Positions 31,646 through 39,685 of a stretch of DNA of 64,000 nt are shown here, one piece after another. Each line of letters opens with the position of its first letter. Position 1 is the stretch's first letter. The position numbers were made by a program, and so were the translations under genes. Location of the stretch: contig DDWF01000196.1 in the NCBI GenBank assembly GCA_002345845.1, positions 5,478 to 69,477 on the forward strand, written 5' to 3'. Source of the stretch: Betaproteobacteria bacterium UBA2293 (GTDB lineage Bacteria; Pseudomonadota; Gammaproteobacteria; Burkholderiales; Rhodocyclaceae). The notes under the pieces are model-generated. The model saw only the letters and a program-made list of their open reading frames with translations, was not told the origin of the DNA and made no database searches.

Positions 31646-32860
31646 ATGACAATGATCAATTTTCCCCGAATCCGACACTCCGTCTGCCTGATCGTCCTGG
31701 CTTGGGCTGGCGGCGCGCTGGCCGATAGCGCCGATACATTCAATGTGTACCTCGGCATGGGCCTGCTTGCCGACAGCAATCTGTTCCGCACGGACAACTC
31801 CCCCGAGCGCGATACCATTCTCACCAGTTCGCTGAACCTGTCGCTGAACAAGCCGCTGGCGCAGCAACGCTTCGTCATCGATGTCTCGCTGATCGACTAT
31901 CGCTACGATCGCAACAGCTATCTCGACTTCACCGCCCGCAATCTCAATGCGCTCTGGCAGTGGACGTTCACACCAGCGTTGGTCGGTCAGCTTTCGCACG
32001 TGCGCACCGAAAATCTGAATAGTTTCGTCGATTACACCGCCGTCCAGCCGGAACTGCGCCGCAACATCCGCGAGAACGAGAACAGTCGCTTCGATGCCGA
32101 CTGGCATGCCGGTGGCGGGCTGCATCTGCTGGCGGCGATCAGTCGCCAGAAACAACAGAACAGCGAGTTCTTCCGCCAGGAGAGCAGCTACGAACTTGAC
32201 GGCGGCGATCTCGGCGCGCGCTACATCTGGCGCTCCGGTGCCAGTCTGCAACTGGTCCAGCGCTCGGGCAGGGGGGAGTACACCGGCCGCAAGCGCGTCG
32301 GCTTCGATGTCGTGCCGGCGCCCTTCAATTCGCAATACGACACGGCTTTTCGGCAGCGCGAGCTGGAAATGCGCCTGAGCGTGCCGCTGACCGGCAAGTC
32401 GACGCTCAGTGCGCGGCTGGCCCGGCAGAAGCGAACGCACGACTACTTTTATCAACGCGATTACGCCGAAACCATCGGTCGGCTGGAGCACACCTGGCAG
32501 CCGAGCGGACGGCTCAGTCTGACGACCGCCGTGCGGCGCGAGGTCGGCGTCTATCAGGATTTCGCCAGCAGCTATTACCTGAGCGATGGCGTCAGTCTGC
32601 AGCCGGCCTGGCAGATGACCAACCGGGTCAGCGCCCGGCTCGCTTACGACTGGCAACGACGGCGTTACGAAGGGGCGATCTTCCCCGGCCTGCCGCAACG
32701 CCGGGAAGATCTGCAGAGTGCCCGCGCCTCAGTCGACTGGCTGCCGGACGACCGGCTGGCCGTCAATCTGGCCTATCAGCGCGACGAGCGCGACGCCAAC
32801 CAGAGGGGTCGCGATTTCGTGTCCGATCAATGGTCGCTGAACCTGCGCCTGAACTTCTGA
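31646..32860 (+). CDS. epsL: EpsL-type outer-membrane beta-barrel protein (XrtB-associated exopolysaccharide locus)
   Basis: 404 residues. The signal peptide ends near GGALADS. The remainder is a beta barrel with alternating strands (FNVYLGMGLLADSNLFRTDN, FVIDVSLIDYRYDRNSYLDF, LSARLARQKRTHDYFYQRDY) and a C-terminal Phe (LNLRLNF). EpsL-family proteins are predicted exopolysaccharide export or assembly factors of the outer membrane in exosortase B loci. It lies 36 bp after the response regulator and ends 7 bp from a convergent transglycosylase gene, 28 kb from the eps operon. Family assignment rests on the DSNLFR-type start and overall pattern; the transport role is inferred. Confidence 0.8.
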   Translation: MTMINFPRIRHSVCLIVLAWAGGALADSADTFNVYLGMGLLADSNLFRTDNSPERDTILTSSLNLSLNKPLAQQRFVIDVSLIDYRYDRNSYLDFTARNLNALWQWTFTPALVGQLSHVRTENLNSFVDYTAVQPELRRNIRENENSRFDADWHAGGGLHLLAAISRQKQQNSEFFRQESSYELDGGDLGARYIWRSGASLQLVQRSGRGEYTGRKRVGFDVVPAPFNSQYDTAFRQRELEMRLSVPLTGKSTLSARLARQKRTHDYFYQRDYAETIGRLEHTWQPSGRLSLTTAVRREVGVYQDFASSYYLSDGVSLQPAWQMTNRVSARLAYDWQRRRYEGAIFPGLPQRREDLQSARASVDWLPDDRLAVNLAYQRDERDANQRGRDFVSDQWSLNLRLNF

Positions 32861-32867
32861 TCCGCCG

Positions 32868-33488
32868 TCAATCGCTCAGGGTACCGCCGAGCTGGCGGTA
32901 GTGGGCGACGACCAGGGGTACGTAGCGGCGGGTTTCGGCGTACGGCGGAATCCGCCGGCCGTGGCGCAGGACGGCGTTTTCCCCGGCATTGTAGGCAGCC
33001 AGGGCCAGTTCGAGGTCGTTGCCGAACAGGCGCAGGAGGTCGCGCAGGTAACGGGCGCCGGCCTGGACGTTGGCCCCCGGGTCGAAAAGCTTGCTCGTGC
33101 CATAGCGTCGTGCCGTTCCCGGCAGCAATTGCATCAGGCCGCTGGCCCCCTTGGGCGACACGGCATCCCGCCGATAGCCGGACTCCACGGCAATCACCGC
33201 ATGCAGCAATTCGATGGCGACGCCGGTATCCAGGCTGGCCCGGGCAATCTCCTCGTGAAAGGGGCGCTTTTCCGCCGGCAGGGCGAAGATGCCGCGCGGC
33301 CGGCGCAAGGCCTCGCGCGCCGGGGCCAGGCGGTCGGGCAGGAACATCCGGTAGCGTCCGTCGTTCGGAATATTGCTGAAATGCTCGACGCCATCATCGT
33401 CGGTGAAGGCGAAGATGCCAGCCGGTGCAGCCGAGGCGCCGACGCAGACAAGGCCGAGCAGAAGTGAGAGCAGGGGGCGGTGCGGCAT
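32868..33488 (-). CDS. Secreted lytic transglycosylase (SLT family) with DUF4124-like N-terminus
   Basis: 206 residues from the ATG opening MPHRPLLSLLLGLVCVGASA. A DUF4124-like segment (IFAFTDDDGVEHFSNIPNDG) precedes a soluble lytic transglycosylase domain at about 85-200: catalytic Glu in [10 protein letters not shown], then SPKGASGLMQLLPGTARRYG, VQAGARYLRDLL and [10 protein letters not shown]. Such enzymes cleave peptidoglycan and often open the wall for secretion machines. It is divergent from gspG at 33626 across a 137-bp promoter region. A paralogue occurs at 40538-41155. An upstream in-frame start would add 15 residues. Confidence 0.92.
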   Translation of the reverse strand: MPHRPLLSLLLGLVCVGASAAPAGIFAFTDDDGVEHFSNIPNDGRYRMFLPDRLAPAREALRRPRGIFALPAEKRPFHEEIARASLDTGVAIELLHAVIAVESGYRRDAVSPKGASGLMQLLPGTARRYGTSKLFDPGANVQAGARYLRDLLRLFGNDLELALAAYNAGENAVLRHGRRIPPYAETRRYVPLVVAHYRQLGGTLSD

Positions 33489-33557
33489 CGGGAAAATGGC
33501 CCAGGGTGAGAGCCCGACTCTAACGGGCGTCAATTACAGGGATGTAACAGCTTACCG

Positions 33558-33591
33558 GCGTCACGTTGCTGTAACGCGTCCTGCATAAGAT
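33558..33591 (+). promoter_or_regulatory. Candidate PhoB/OmpR-type promoter of the gspG operon
   Basis: GCGTCAC (33558-33564), 4 nt, CTGTAAC (33569-33575), 10 nt, TAAGAT (33586-33591), a good -10 box. It shares TCACG and CTGTAACGCG with the site at 3563. A start near 33598 gives a 28-nt leader containing the ACGGAAAG ribosome site before the GTG at 33626. This is the best copy of the motif. Confidence 0.6.
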
Positions 33592-33625
33592 TTCGGGTCC
33601 GATCTGTAACCTACGGAAAGCCCCC

Positions 33626-34066
33626 GTGCCACTTCTCCCGTTCCGTCGTTCCGTCGCCAGCTTTCGCCAGTTCGGCTTCACGCTGCTCGAATTGCTGGTT
33701 GTCATGGTCATCATCGGCTTGCTCGCCGGCTATGTCGGGCCCAAGTATTTCTCCCAGGTCGGCAAGTCGGAAATCAAAGCCGTGCGGGCACAGATCGATG
33801 CCCTGGAAAAAGCGCTCGATCAGTATCGCCTGGACGTTGGCCGCTATCCGACCAGCGAACAGGGACTGGCGGCACTGAACAAGCGCCCGGCCGGCGAGAA
33901 CCGCTGGCAGGGACCCTACCTGCGCAAGGATGTGCCGAACGACCCGTGGGGTGGCGCTTACCAGTACCGCTCGCCCGGCGAAAACGGCGATTTCGACCTC
34001 TATTCCTTCGGCAAGGACGGTCGCGCCGGCGGCGAGGGCGATGCCGCCGACATCACCAACTGGTGA
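33626..34066 (+). CDS. gspG: Type II secretion major pseudopilin GspG
   Basis: 146 residues with a GTG start preceded by ACGGAAAG. Prepilin peptidase site G17/F18 (FRQFG|FTLLELLVVM) with Glu+5. Classic GspG features follow: KALDQYRLDVGRYPTSEQGL and a C-terminal calcium-site loop (DPWGGAYQYRSPGENGDF, then DLYSFGKDGRAGGE). It forms the shaft of the periplasmic pseudopilus. First gene of the second secretion operon, under the best copy of the direct-repeat promoter. The three pseudopilins at 5888-7247 are its probable partners, 26 kb away. Confidence 0.95.
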   Translation: MPLLPFRRSVASFRQFGFTLLELLVVMVIIGLLAGYVGPKYFSQVGKSEIKAVRAQIDALEKALDQYRLDVGRYPTSEQGLAALNKRPAGENRWQGPYLRKDVPNDPWGGAYQYRSPGENGDFDLYSFGKDGRAGGEGDAADITNW

Positions 34067-34077
34067 GCGCGCCCGGC

Positions 34078-35259
34078 ATGGAATTCGAGGTGACGGCGAT
34101 CCTTCCCGGTCAAGGAGTGACGCGCCTGCGCCTGGCCGCCGCTTCGGCCGAAGCCCTGGCCGAGTTGCCGGCCCTGCGTGACGCTGTCGTCGTTTCCTCG
34201 CGCCAGCTCGGTGGCCGGCGCAGCCGACGCCGCGGTGTCTTTCCGTTGCCGCTGTTCACCCGCCAATTACTGGCCCTGCAGCGCGCCGGCCTGACCGTCT
34301 TCGAAGGCCTGGAAACCCTGGCCGCCCAGGACAGCGATCCGCTCACCGCCGAGGTGCTGGAGGCCTTGCTCGGCCACCTGCGCGAGGGCTTGTCGTTGTC
34401 GGCGGCGCTGCAGCGCCATCCCGAAGCCTTTCCCGATCTCTACGTGGCGACCGTCCGGGCCAGCGAACGGACTGGTGACCTGAGCGAGGCACTGGAACGC
34501 TATCTGGCCTTCCACGAGAAACTGGCCGAACTGAAGAAGAAAATCGTCAGCGCTGCCATCTACCCTGTGCTGCTGATTGCCATCGGCGGTCTGGTGACCC
34601 TCTTCCTGCTCGGCTATGTGGTCCCGCGCTTCGCCCTGGTCTTCGCCGACAGCGGCCGCGAACCGGAGGGTCTGTCGAGTCTCCTGTTTGCCTGGGGCGG
34701 CTTCATCAACGAGCACGCTGGCAGCCTCGCCATCGCCAGCGTGCTGGCCGTCGGCGGTCTGGTCGTCATCGCTTCAATGCCGGCCGTGCGTGCCGCCGCC
34801 GCCCGGGCCGTGTGGCGGGTGCCGGCGCTGGGCAAGCATATCCGTCTGGTGTACCTGGCACGTTTCTACCGCACCACGGGCATGCTGCTGCGCGCTGGTA
34901 TTCCCCTGAAAACCGCGCTCGGCATGATTGCCGAGATCCTGCCCGTGGCGCTACGTGCCGGGCTGGCCCGCAGCGTCGCCGATATCGAGCAAGGGCGCAG
35001 CTTCTCGCAGGCCGCCGAGGGCGGCGGGCTGACCACGCCCGTAGCCCTGCGCATGATTGCGGTCGGTGAGCGGAGCGGCCAGTTGGGCGAGATGCTGGAA
35101 TCGGTCGCCGGCTTCTACGACGAAGAAATCAACCGCCTGGTCGATACCTTCACCCGGCTGTTCGAGCCGCTGCTGATGACGGTGATCGGCGGCGTCATTG
35201 GCGGCATCGTGCTCTTGCTCTACATGCCGATCTTCGAACTGGCCGGCAATTTCCAGTAA
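34078..35259 (+). CDS. gspF: Type II secretion inner-membrane platform protein GspF
   Basis: 393 residues from the ATG opening MEFEVTAILPGQGVTRLRLA. An in-frame GTG at 34063, overlapping the gspG stop, is a possible alternative. Two GspF/PilC domains are present: TRQLLALQRAGLTVFEGLET with RASERTGDLSEALERY, and YLARFYRTTGMLLRAGIPLK with IAVGERSGQLGEMLESV. Three membrane segments are clear near residues 165-185, 215-240 and 365-388. It is the platform that the ATPase GspE, encoded next, acts on to build the pseudopilus. Length is usual for the family. Confidence 0.94.
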   Translation: MEFEVTAILPGQGVTRLRLAAASAEALAELPALRDAVVVSSRQLGGRRSRRRGVFPLPLFTRQLLALQRAGLTVFEGLETLAAQDSDPLTAEVLEALLGHLREGLSLSAALQRHPEAFPDLYVATVRASERTGDLSEALERYLAFHEKLAELKKKIVSAAIYPVLLIAIGGLVTLFLLGYVVPRFALVFADSGREPEGLSSLLFAWGGFINEHAGSLAIASVLAVGGLVVIASMPAVRAAAARAVWRVPALGKHIRLVYLARFYRTTGMLLRAGIPLKTALGMIAEILPVALRAGLARSVADIEQGRSFSQAAEGGGLTTPVALRMIAVGERSGQLGEMLESVAGFYDEEINRLVDTFTRLFEPLLMTVIGGVIGGIVLLLYMPIFELAGNFQ

Positions 35260-35266
35260 GGGCGCC

Positions 35267-36952
35267 ATGAACTCACCAATCGAACGACTCCCCGATCTGC
35301 AGCAAGCCGCCACCTCTCTCGTTGCTGAGGGCCATGGCCTGCCGGCCGTCGCCGCCGCCCTGCAGCAGGCGCACGGTCTTGACGAGGAGGCCGCCCATGC
35401 CGCCGCGGCCATTCCCTTCGGCCTGCAGGCCATTCGTCTCGAGGCCCTGGCGCCGGATGCGCTGGTCCGCTCGCTGGCACCGTTCGCCGAATTCGTCCGC
35501 CGCCAGGTGTTGCTGCTTGAGCACGATGACGGCTATCTGGTGGTTGCCCCCGATCCTTTCTCGCTGGCCCTGCGCGACTGGCTGGAAGGCATCGTGCCGT
35601 TCGGTCGCCGCATGCTCTGGCGCCCGGCGCCGGCCAGCGTGGTGGCGGCCTATCTGGCCCGCGAGGAATCGCATGTGCGCGCCCTCGACGGCAGCATCGG
35701 CGGCGAAGGCGGCGCCCAGGCCACCGGTCATGTGGCCGAGGACCTGTCGTTGCAGCGCATTTCCGAGGATGGCAGCGCCGTTGTCCGCCTCGTTCGCTCG
35801 ACTCTGCACGACGGGCTCAAGGCGGGCGCCTCGGACATCCACATCGAGGCCCATGCCCGCGGTTTGGCCATCAAGTACCGCATCGACGGCGTCCTCAACT
35901 ATGCCGGCTCGATCGACGGCCAGGAGAATGCCGAGCAGGTGGTTTCGCGCATCAAGGTCTTGTCCGAGCTCGACATTGCCGAGCGCCGGGTGCCGCAGGA
36001 CGGCCGCTTCAAAGTCAACTGGCAGGGCCGCGAGGTCGACATCCGGGTGTCGGTGATGCCCAGCATCTGGGGCGAGGACGCCGTGCTGCGCGTGCTCGAC
36101 AAGCAGGCGCTGACCGATCACCTGGACGGCTTGCGCCTCGACGCCATGGGCTTCGATGCCGACACCATGAGCCGTATCCGCCGCCTGGCCGCCGAGCCCT
36201 ACGGCATGGTCCTGGTCACCGGGCCGACCGGTAGCGGCAAGACGACCACGCTGTACGCGGCGCTCTCCGAGATCAATCGCGGTGAGGACAAGATCGTCAC
36301 CATTGAGGATCCCGTCGAATACCAGTTGTCCGGAGTCCTGCAGATTCCCGTCAATGAGAAGAAGGGGCTGACCTTCGCCCGCGGCCTGCGCTCCATCCTG
36401 CGCCACGATCCGGACAAGATCATGGTCGGCGAAATCCGCGATGCCGAAACGGCGCAGATTGCCGTGCAGGCCGCGTTGACTGGCCACCTCGTGTTCACCA
36501 CCGTGCATGCCAACAACGTCTTCGACGTCATCGGCCGCTTTTTGCACATGGAAGTCGATCCCTACAACCTGGTCTCGGCGCTCAATGGCGTCGTCGCCCA
36601 GCGCCTGATCCGCACTCTGTGCCCGGCCTGTGCCCGGCCTGTGCAGCCGACCGCCGAGGTCTTGAGCGATGCCGACATCGCGCCGGCCGCCGCGGCCAGC
36701 TGGCAGTTCCGCCAGGCGGTGGGTTGCGGCACCTGCCGGGGCACCGGTTACAAGGGGCGGCGCGCGATCGCCGAACTGCTCGTGCTCAATGACGAAATCC
36801 GCGAGCTGATCATCGGCCGGGCGCCAATCCGCCAGCTCAAGGAGGCCGCCCGCCGTGGCGGCACCCGCTCGCTGCGCGAAAGTGCGCTCGATCTCGTACG
36901 CGACGGCATCACCAGTCTGGAGGAGGCGAACCGTGTCACTTTCGTGGCTTGA
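35267..36952 (+). CDS. gspE: Type II secretion/pilus assembly ATPase GspE
   Basis: 561 residues. The N-terminal about 150 residues form a GspE-N/MshEN-like region. The ATPase core has Walker A GPTGSGKTTT near 318-327, Asp box TIEDPVEYQ, Walker B (DKIMVGEIRDAETA) and a His box (TGHLVFTTVHANN). The zinc-binding tetracysteine is intact: CPAC near 450 and CGTC near 487. The C-terminal end SLEEANRVTFVA is typical. It powers pseudopilus growth in the cytoplasm. It starts 7 bp after gspF, and its 3' end overlaps the start of the PilM-like gene by 20 bp. Confidence 0.95.
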   Translation: MNSPIERLPDLQQAATSLVAEGHGLPAVAAALQQAHGLDEEAAHAAAAIPFGLQAIRLEALAPDALVRSLAPFAEFVRRQVLLLEHDDGYLVVAPDPFSLALRDWLEGIVPFGRRMLWRPAPASVVAAYLAREESHVRALDGSIGGEGGAQATGHVAEDLSLQRISEDGSAVVRLVRSTLHDGLKAGASDIHIEAHARGLAIKYRIDGVLNYAGSIDGQENAEQVVSRIKVLSELDIAERRVPQDGRFKVNWQGREVDIRVSVMPSIWGEDAVLRVLDKQALTDHLDGLRLDAMGFDADTMSRIRRLAAEPYGMVLVTGPTGSGKTTTLYAALSEINRGEDKIVTIEDPVEYQLSGVLQIPVNEKKGLTFARGLRSILRHDPDKIMVGEIRDAETAQIAVQAALTGHLVFTTVHANNVFDVIGRFLHMEVDPYNLVSALNGVVAQRLIRTLCPACARPVQPTAEVLSDADIAPAAAASWQFRQAVGCGTCRGTGYKGRRAIAELLVLNDEIRELIIGRAPIRQLKEAARRGGTRSLRESALDLVRDGITSLEEANRVTFVA

Positions 36953-37679
36953 TCAACTGGTCCTGCTCGTGCATCCGCGGCAGGTCGTGCTGGAACACTT
37001 TCCCTGGCGTGGCGAACGCTCGCGTCAGCAGGCCGAAGTGGCGCTGCCAACGCCTGGCCAGGCGGAATGGCAGCCCGCCCTAGATGCCGCTGCCGAGCTT
37101 CTCGCCAATGCCCCGCGCGGCGCCGCGCTGCGCATTGTCGTTGCCGATGCGCTGGTGCGTTACGCGCTGCTGCCGTGGAACGAAACCCTGCTCGGCCGGA
37201 AGGATCGCCAGGCCATGGCGCTTGCCCTGCTGCGCAACAGTCTGGGGGAAAAGGCTGGCACCCTGGAAATTGCCGTCGACGACCCGTGCTTCGAGCAGAA
37301 CGGTGTAGCGGCCGGAATCGAGCGCGAACTGCTCGATGGTCTGCGGCGGATCGCCAAGGGGCGCCACCAGCGCCTGGGCAGCATCCGGCCCCGGCTGCTG
37401 GCGGAACTCGCTGCCCGCCGCCAGCAGCTCGGCGACGGCTGGTTCGCCTGCGTCGACGACGACTGGATCAGCCTGCTCGGCCTGGCTGGCGGCTCACCGG
37501 TGCGCCTGCGCAACCACCGGGCGACACCGGCAGAACTGGCTGGCCTGCTGGCCGCCGAAGCGGCGGCGATTGCCGGGCGCCGTGTCGACATCATCGGCCA
37601 GGCCGGGGTAGCGCCGCCTGTCGCTGCCTGGGATGTCCGCCAACAGGACTTTTGCCTGTGCGGAGCTGCTGGTGCGTGA
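36933..37679 (+). CDS. PilM/GspL-like cytoplasmic assembly protein
   Basis: 248 residues from a GTG with a strong GGAGGAGG ribosome site, inside the end of gspE. The sequence shows an actin-fold-like pattern: LRIVVADALVRYALLPWNET, KDRQAMALALLRNSLGEKAG and GDGWFACVDDDWISLLGLAG. No membrane segment. In type IV pilus-like systems, PilM sits on the cytoplasmic tail of PilN and couples the ATPase to the inner-membrane ring. Identification relies on gene order before PilN-, PilO- and PilP-like genes as much as on sequence. It overlaps the PilN-like gene by 47 bp. Confidence 0.72.
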   Translation: MSLSWLDQLVLLVHPRQVVLEHFPWRGERSRQQAEVALPTPGQAEWQPALDAAAELLANAPRGAALRIVVADALVRYALLPWNETLLGRKDRQAMALALLRNSLGEKAGTLEIAVDDPCFEQNGVAAGIERELLDGLRRIAKGRHQRLGSIRPRLLAELAARRQQLGDGWFACVDDDWISLLGLAGGSPVRLRNHRATPAELAGLLAAEAAAIAGRRVDIIGQAGVAPPVAAWDVRQQDFCLCGAAGA

Positions 37680-38199
37680 TCCCGGACTGGATTTCCAGCC
37701 GCGTCGCCCCAGCTTGCTGGTCGGCGTCCTGCTGCTTGCCGCGGTCGTCCTCGGGAGCGATGCCGTGTTTGAGTACACGCGTCTCGGTGAAGCGCTGGGC
37801 GAAGCCGAAAGTCGCCTGGCACAAAGCGAGCGGCGGCTTGAGCGCCTGCGCGCCAGCGAGCGCCAGGAGCAGCCCGGACAATTGCTCAACCCGGAAGAGA
37901 ACCGCTCCCTGCAGCTAGCCGTGTCGGCGATCACCGTCGATTGGGAGGGACTGTATCGGCGCATCGATGCCGCCAGCGGCGAGGAGGTCAGCCTGCTTGC
38001 CGTCAGTCCCAACCTGGCCGGCAGCACCGTCCATATCAGCGGCGAGGCGCGCGACATGAAGGCAGCCCTGGCTTTCGTCGAGTCCCTGAAGCAGCCACCC
38101 CTGGTACGCGTCGTCCTGGTCTCCCACCAGATTCGCCAGAGCGATCCGCAACGTCCGGTCTTTTTCGAGATTTCCGCCGCATGGTCTCCCGCTTCCTGA
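37633..38199 (+). CDS. PilN-like inner-membrane assembly protein
   Basis: 188 residues. A short cytoplasmic N-terminus precedes a membrane helix at about 28-46 (LLVGVLLLAAVVLGSDAVF), a coiled coil (LAQSERRLERLRASERQEQP) and a periplasmic PilN-type domain (LYRRIDAASGEEVSLLAVSP, VHISGEARDMKAALAFVESL). It probably pairs with the following PilO-like protein. It overlaps genes on both sides, a sign of tight translational coupling. Sequence match to PilN is moderate; topology and order are strong. Confidence 0.75.
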   Translation: MSANRTFACAELLVRDPGLDFQPRRPSLLVGVLLLAAVVLGSDAVFEYTRLGEALGEAESRLAQSERRLERLRASERQEQPGQLLNPEENRSLQLAVSAITVDWEGLYRRIDAASGEEVSLLAVSPNLAGSTVHISGEARDMKAALAFVESLKQPPLVRVVLVSHQIRQSDPQRPVFFEISAAWSPAS

Positions 38200-38750
38200 A
38201 GGCGGCGCCGCTGCGGCTGCGCTTCGCCCTTGCCAACCTGCGGCCGCTGCCCCTGCTCGCCTTTGTTCTGGTGCTGGCCGTCGTCGTCTGCCAGGTGGTA
38301 CTCATGCCCAGCCGCGAGCGGGCGCTTGCCGAGGCCGAGGAAAGCCTGACGCAGAGCGAACGCGCCGTGCGTCGCCAGCAGATTGCCCGTCAGGAACAGG
38401 CCGCATCGCCGGCCGAGGCGCGGCAACGCCTGCTCGACCGTTTTCCCGGCGAGCAGGGGCTGAACGCCGAGCTCGGACGCGTGCTGGAACTGGCCGGCAC
38501 GCACGGGCTGACTCTGCCCGAGGGCGAATATCGTCTGGTTGCCGGCAAGGACGGCCTGTTCGACCGTTACGTGCTGAACCTGCCGGTGAGTGGAGGCTAT
38601 CAGGCCATTCGCGGCTACGCCCGTGCCATCCGCCAGGAGTTTCCCGAAATGGCCATTGATGACCTGACCATCCGCCGGCCCAACATCGGCGCCGGCCAGG
38701 TTGATGCACAGTTGCGCCTGATCCTGTTCGCGCGGAAAGGAGCGGCATGA
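38181..38750 (+). CDS. PilO-like inner-membrane assembly protein
   Basis: 189 residues. Membrane helix at about 24-42 (LPLLAFVLVLAVVVCQVVLM), then a coiled coil (ERALAEAEESLTQSERAVRR) and a ferredoxin-like periplasmic domain (LGRVLELAGTHGLTLPEGEY, YQAIRGYARAIRQEFPEMAI). This is the PilO/GspM layout. It should form a heterodimer with the PilN-like protein and contact the PilP/GspC-like protein encoded by the next, ATGA-overlapping gene. Confidence 0.75.
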   Translation: MVSRFLKAAPLRLRFALANLRPLPLLAFVLVLAVVVCQVVLMPSRERALAEAEESLTQSERAVRRQQIARQEQAASPAEARQRLLDRFPGEQGLNAELGRVLELAGTHGLTLPEGEYRLVAGKDGLFDRYVLNLPVSGGYQAIRGYARAIRQEFPEMAIDDLTIRRPNIGAGQVDAQLRLILFARKGAA

Positions 38751-39238
38751 AACCCACCCCGGGGCAGCGCTGGATGGCGCTTGGAGGGCTGCTGCTGGCG
38801 ACCCTGGCAGCCGGCATGATGATCGAGGAAGAAGCCGCTGATGAGCCGGAGCCGCGCCGCCCGCGCAGCGAACGGCCGGCTACGCCGACGGCCGGCGCGC
38901 TGCCGCCCGCTCCCGTCGCGGCGCAGCCACTGCCAGAGAAAGCTGACGCAGCACCCTTGCCCGACCCGTTCCGCACGCACAGCTGGTACATCGCCCCGCC
39001 GCCACCACCACCGGCACAGCCGGTAGCGCCGCCGCTGCCCTTCAGCTATCTCGGCAAGGTCGTCGAGGATGAAGAAATCCGCGTCTTCCTCTCACATCAG
39101 GGCCGCCACCTGATCGTCCGTCAGGGCGACAAGCTCGATCGCAACTACGTGGTTGAAGCCATCGAAGGCAACCGGATGCGCATCCGCTACCTGCCCCTGA
39201 ATGAAGAGCAGGAACTGGCGATCGGCGGCGAGAGCTGA
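38747..39238 (+). CDS. PilP/GspC-like secretin-linking protein
   Basis: 163 residues. N-terminal hydrophobic anchor at about 10-25 (MALGGLLLATLAAGMM), then a long acidic and Pro-rich spacer (PPPPPPAQPVAPPLPF) and a small beta domain at about 95-163 (FSYLGKVVEDEEIRVFLSHQ, GRHLIVRQGDKLDRNYVVEA). This layout matches proteins that link the inner-membrane ring to the secretin. It is the last gene of the operon that starts at gspG. The expected partner, the secretin, is encoded at 3630. Confidence 0.75.
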   Translation: MKPTPGQRWMALGGLLLATLAAGMMIEEEAADEPEPRRPRSERPATPTAGALPPAPVAAQPLPEKADAAPLPDPFRTHSWYIAPPPPPPAQPVAPPLPFSYLGKVVEDEEIRVFLSHQGRHLIVRQGDKLDRNYVVEAIEGNRMRIRYLPLNEEQELAIGGES

Positions 39239-39267
39239 GTGATCGCCGGGATGCGATTGTCATCGTT

Positions 39268-39301
39268 TCTTCACCGCCGGGTAACACGCTCCCCTTACAT
39301 T
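39268..39301 (+). promoter_or_regulatory. Copy of the direct-repeat promoter motif before a small unknown gene
   Basis: TCTTCAC, 4 nt, GGGTAAC (39279-39285), 10 nt, TACATT (39296-39301). A start near 39308 gives a 22-nt leader with GGGAGAG before the ATG at 39330. Layout equals the sites before the secretin and gspG operons. Confidence 0.45.
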
Positions 39302-39329
39302 GACAGTCCAGCTTATCGGGAGAGTCACC

Positions 39330-39614
39330 ATGAAGCGTGAGGAAATGATTCGGCTCCTGGTGCTCGATCGCCTTGAGCACCGCGAGGACATGCGTCGCTA
39401 TATGCACCTGCATCATGTGCTGGAAAACGGATTCCGTGGATTCCGCAATCTGTCGGACGCCGAATTGCTGGCCGAAATACGGGCTCTTGGGCTTGACCGG
39501 CCTATCGATGCGGAGGCGGATGGCGACCTTGCCGATGACGACTGCGCCTTCGATTCCAGCTCGCTGGCCGGCTTCGGTCTGGCCATCGAGACGCTGGCCG
39601 ACCGCCTTCGCTGA
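39330..39614 (+). CDS. Small acidic protein of unknown function
   Basis: 94 residues with GGGAGAG before the ATG. No signal peptide or membrane segment. Helical, charged sequence (MKREEMIRLLVLDRLEHRED, LSDAELLAEIRALGLDRPID) and an acidic centre (EADGDLADDDCAFDSS). I recognise no family. It follows the secretion operon by 91 bp, has its own copy of the operon's promoter motif, and ends at a strong bidirectional terminator. That makes a cytoplasmic regulator or adaptor of the secretion machine plausible, but this is inference. Confidence 0.7.
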   Translation: MKREEMIRLLVLDRLEHREDMRRYMHLHHVLENGFRGFRNLSDAELLAEIRALGLDRPIDAEADGDLADDDCAFDSSSLAGFGLAIETLADRLR

Positions 39615-39633
39615 TCGTAGGGCTAGCAAACGA

Positions 39634-39666
39634 CGAAAGGCCCGCCAATCGGCGGGCCTTTCGTTT
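39634..39666. terminator. Bidirectional Rho-independent terminator
   Basis: CGAAAGGCCCGCC (39634-39646), AATC loop, GGCGGGCCTTTCG (39651-39663), with A- and T-tracts on either side. It separates the plus-strand small gene from the convergent PEP-CTERM gene. Confidence 0.88.
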
Positions 39667-39685
39667 AGTCCTGCGGGAGCGCGAA

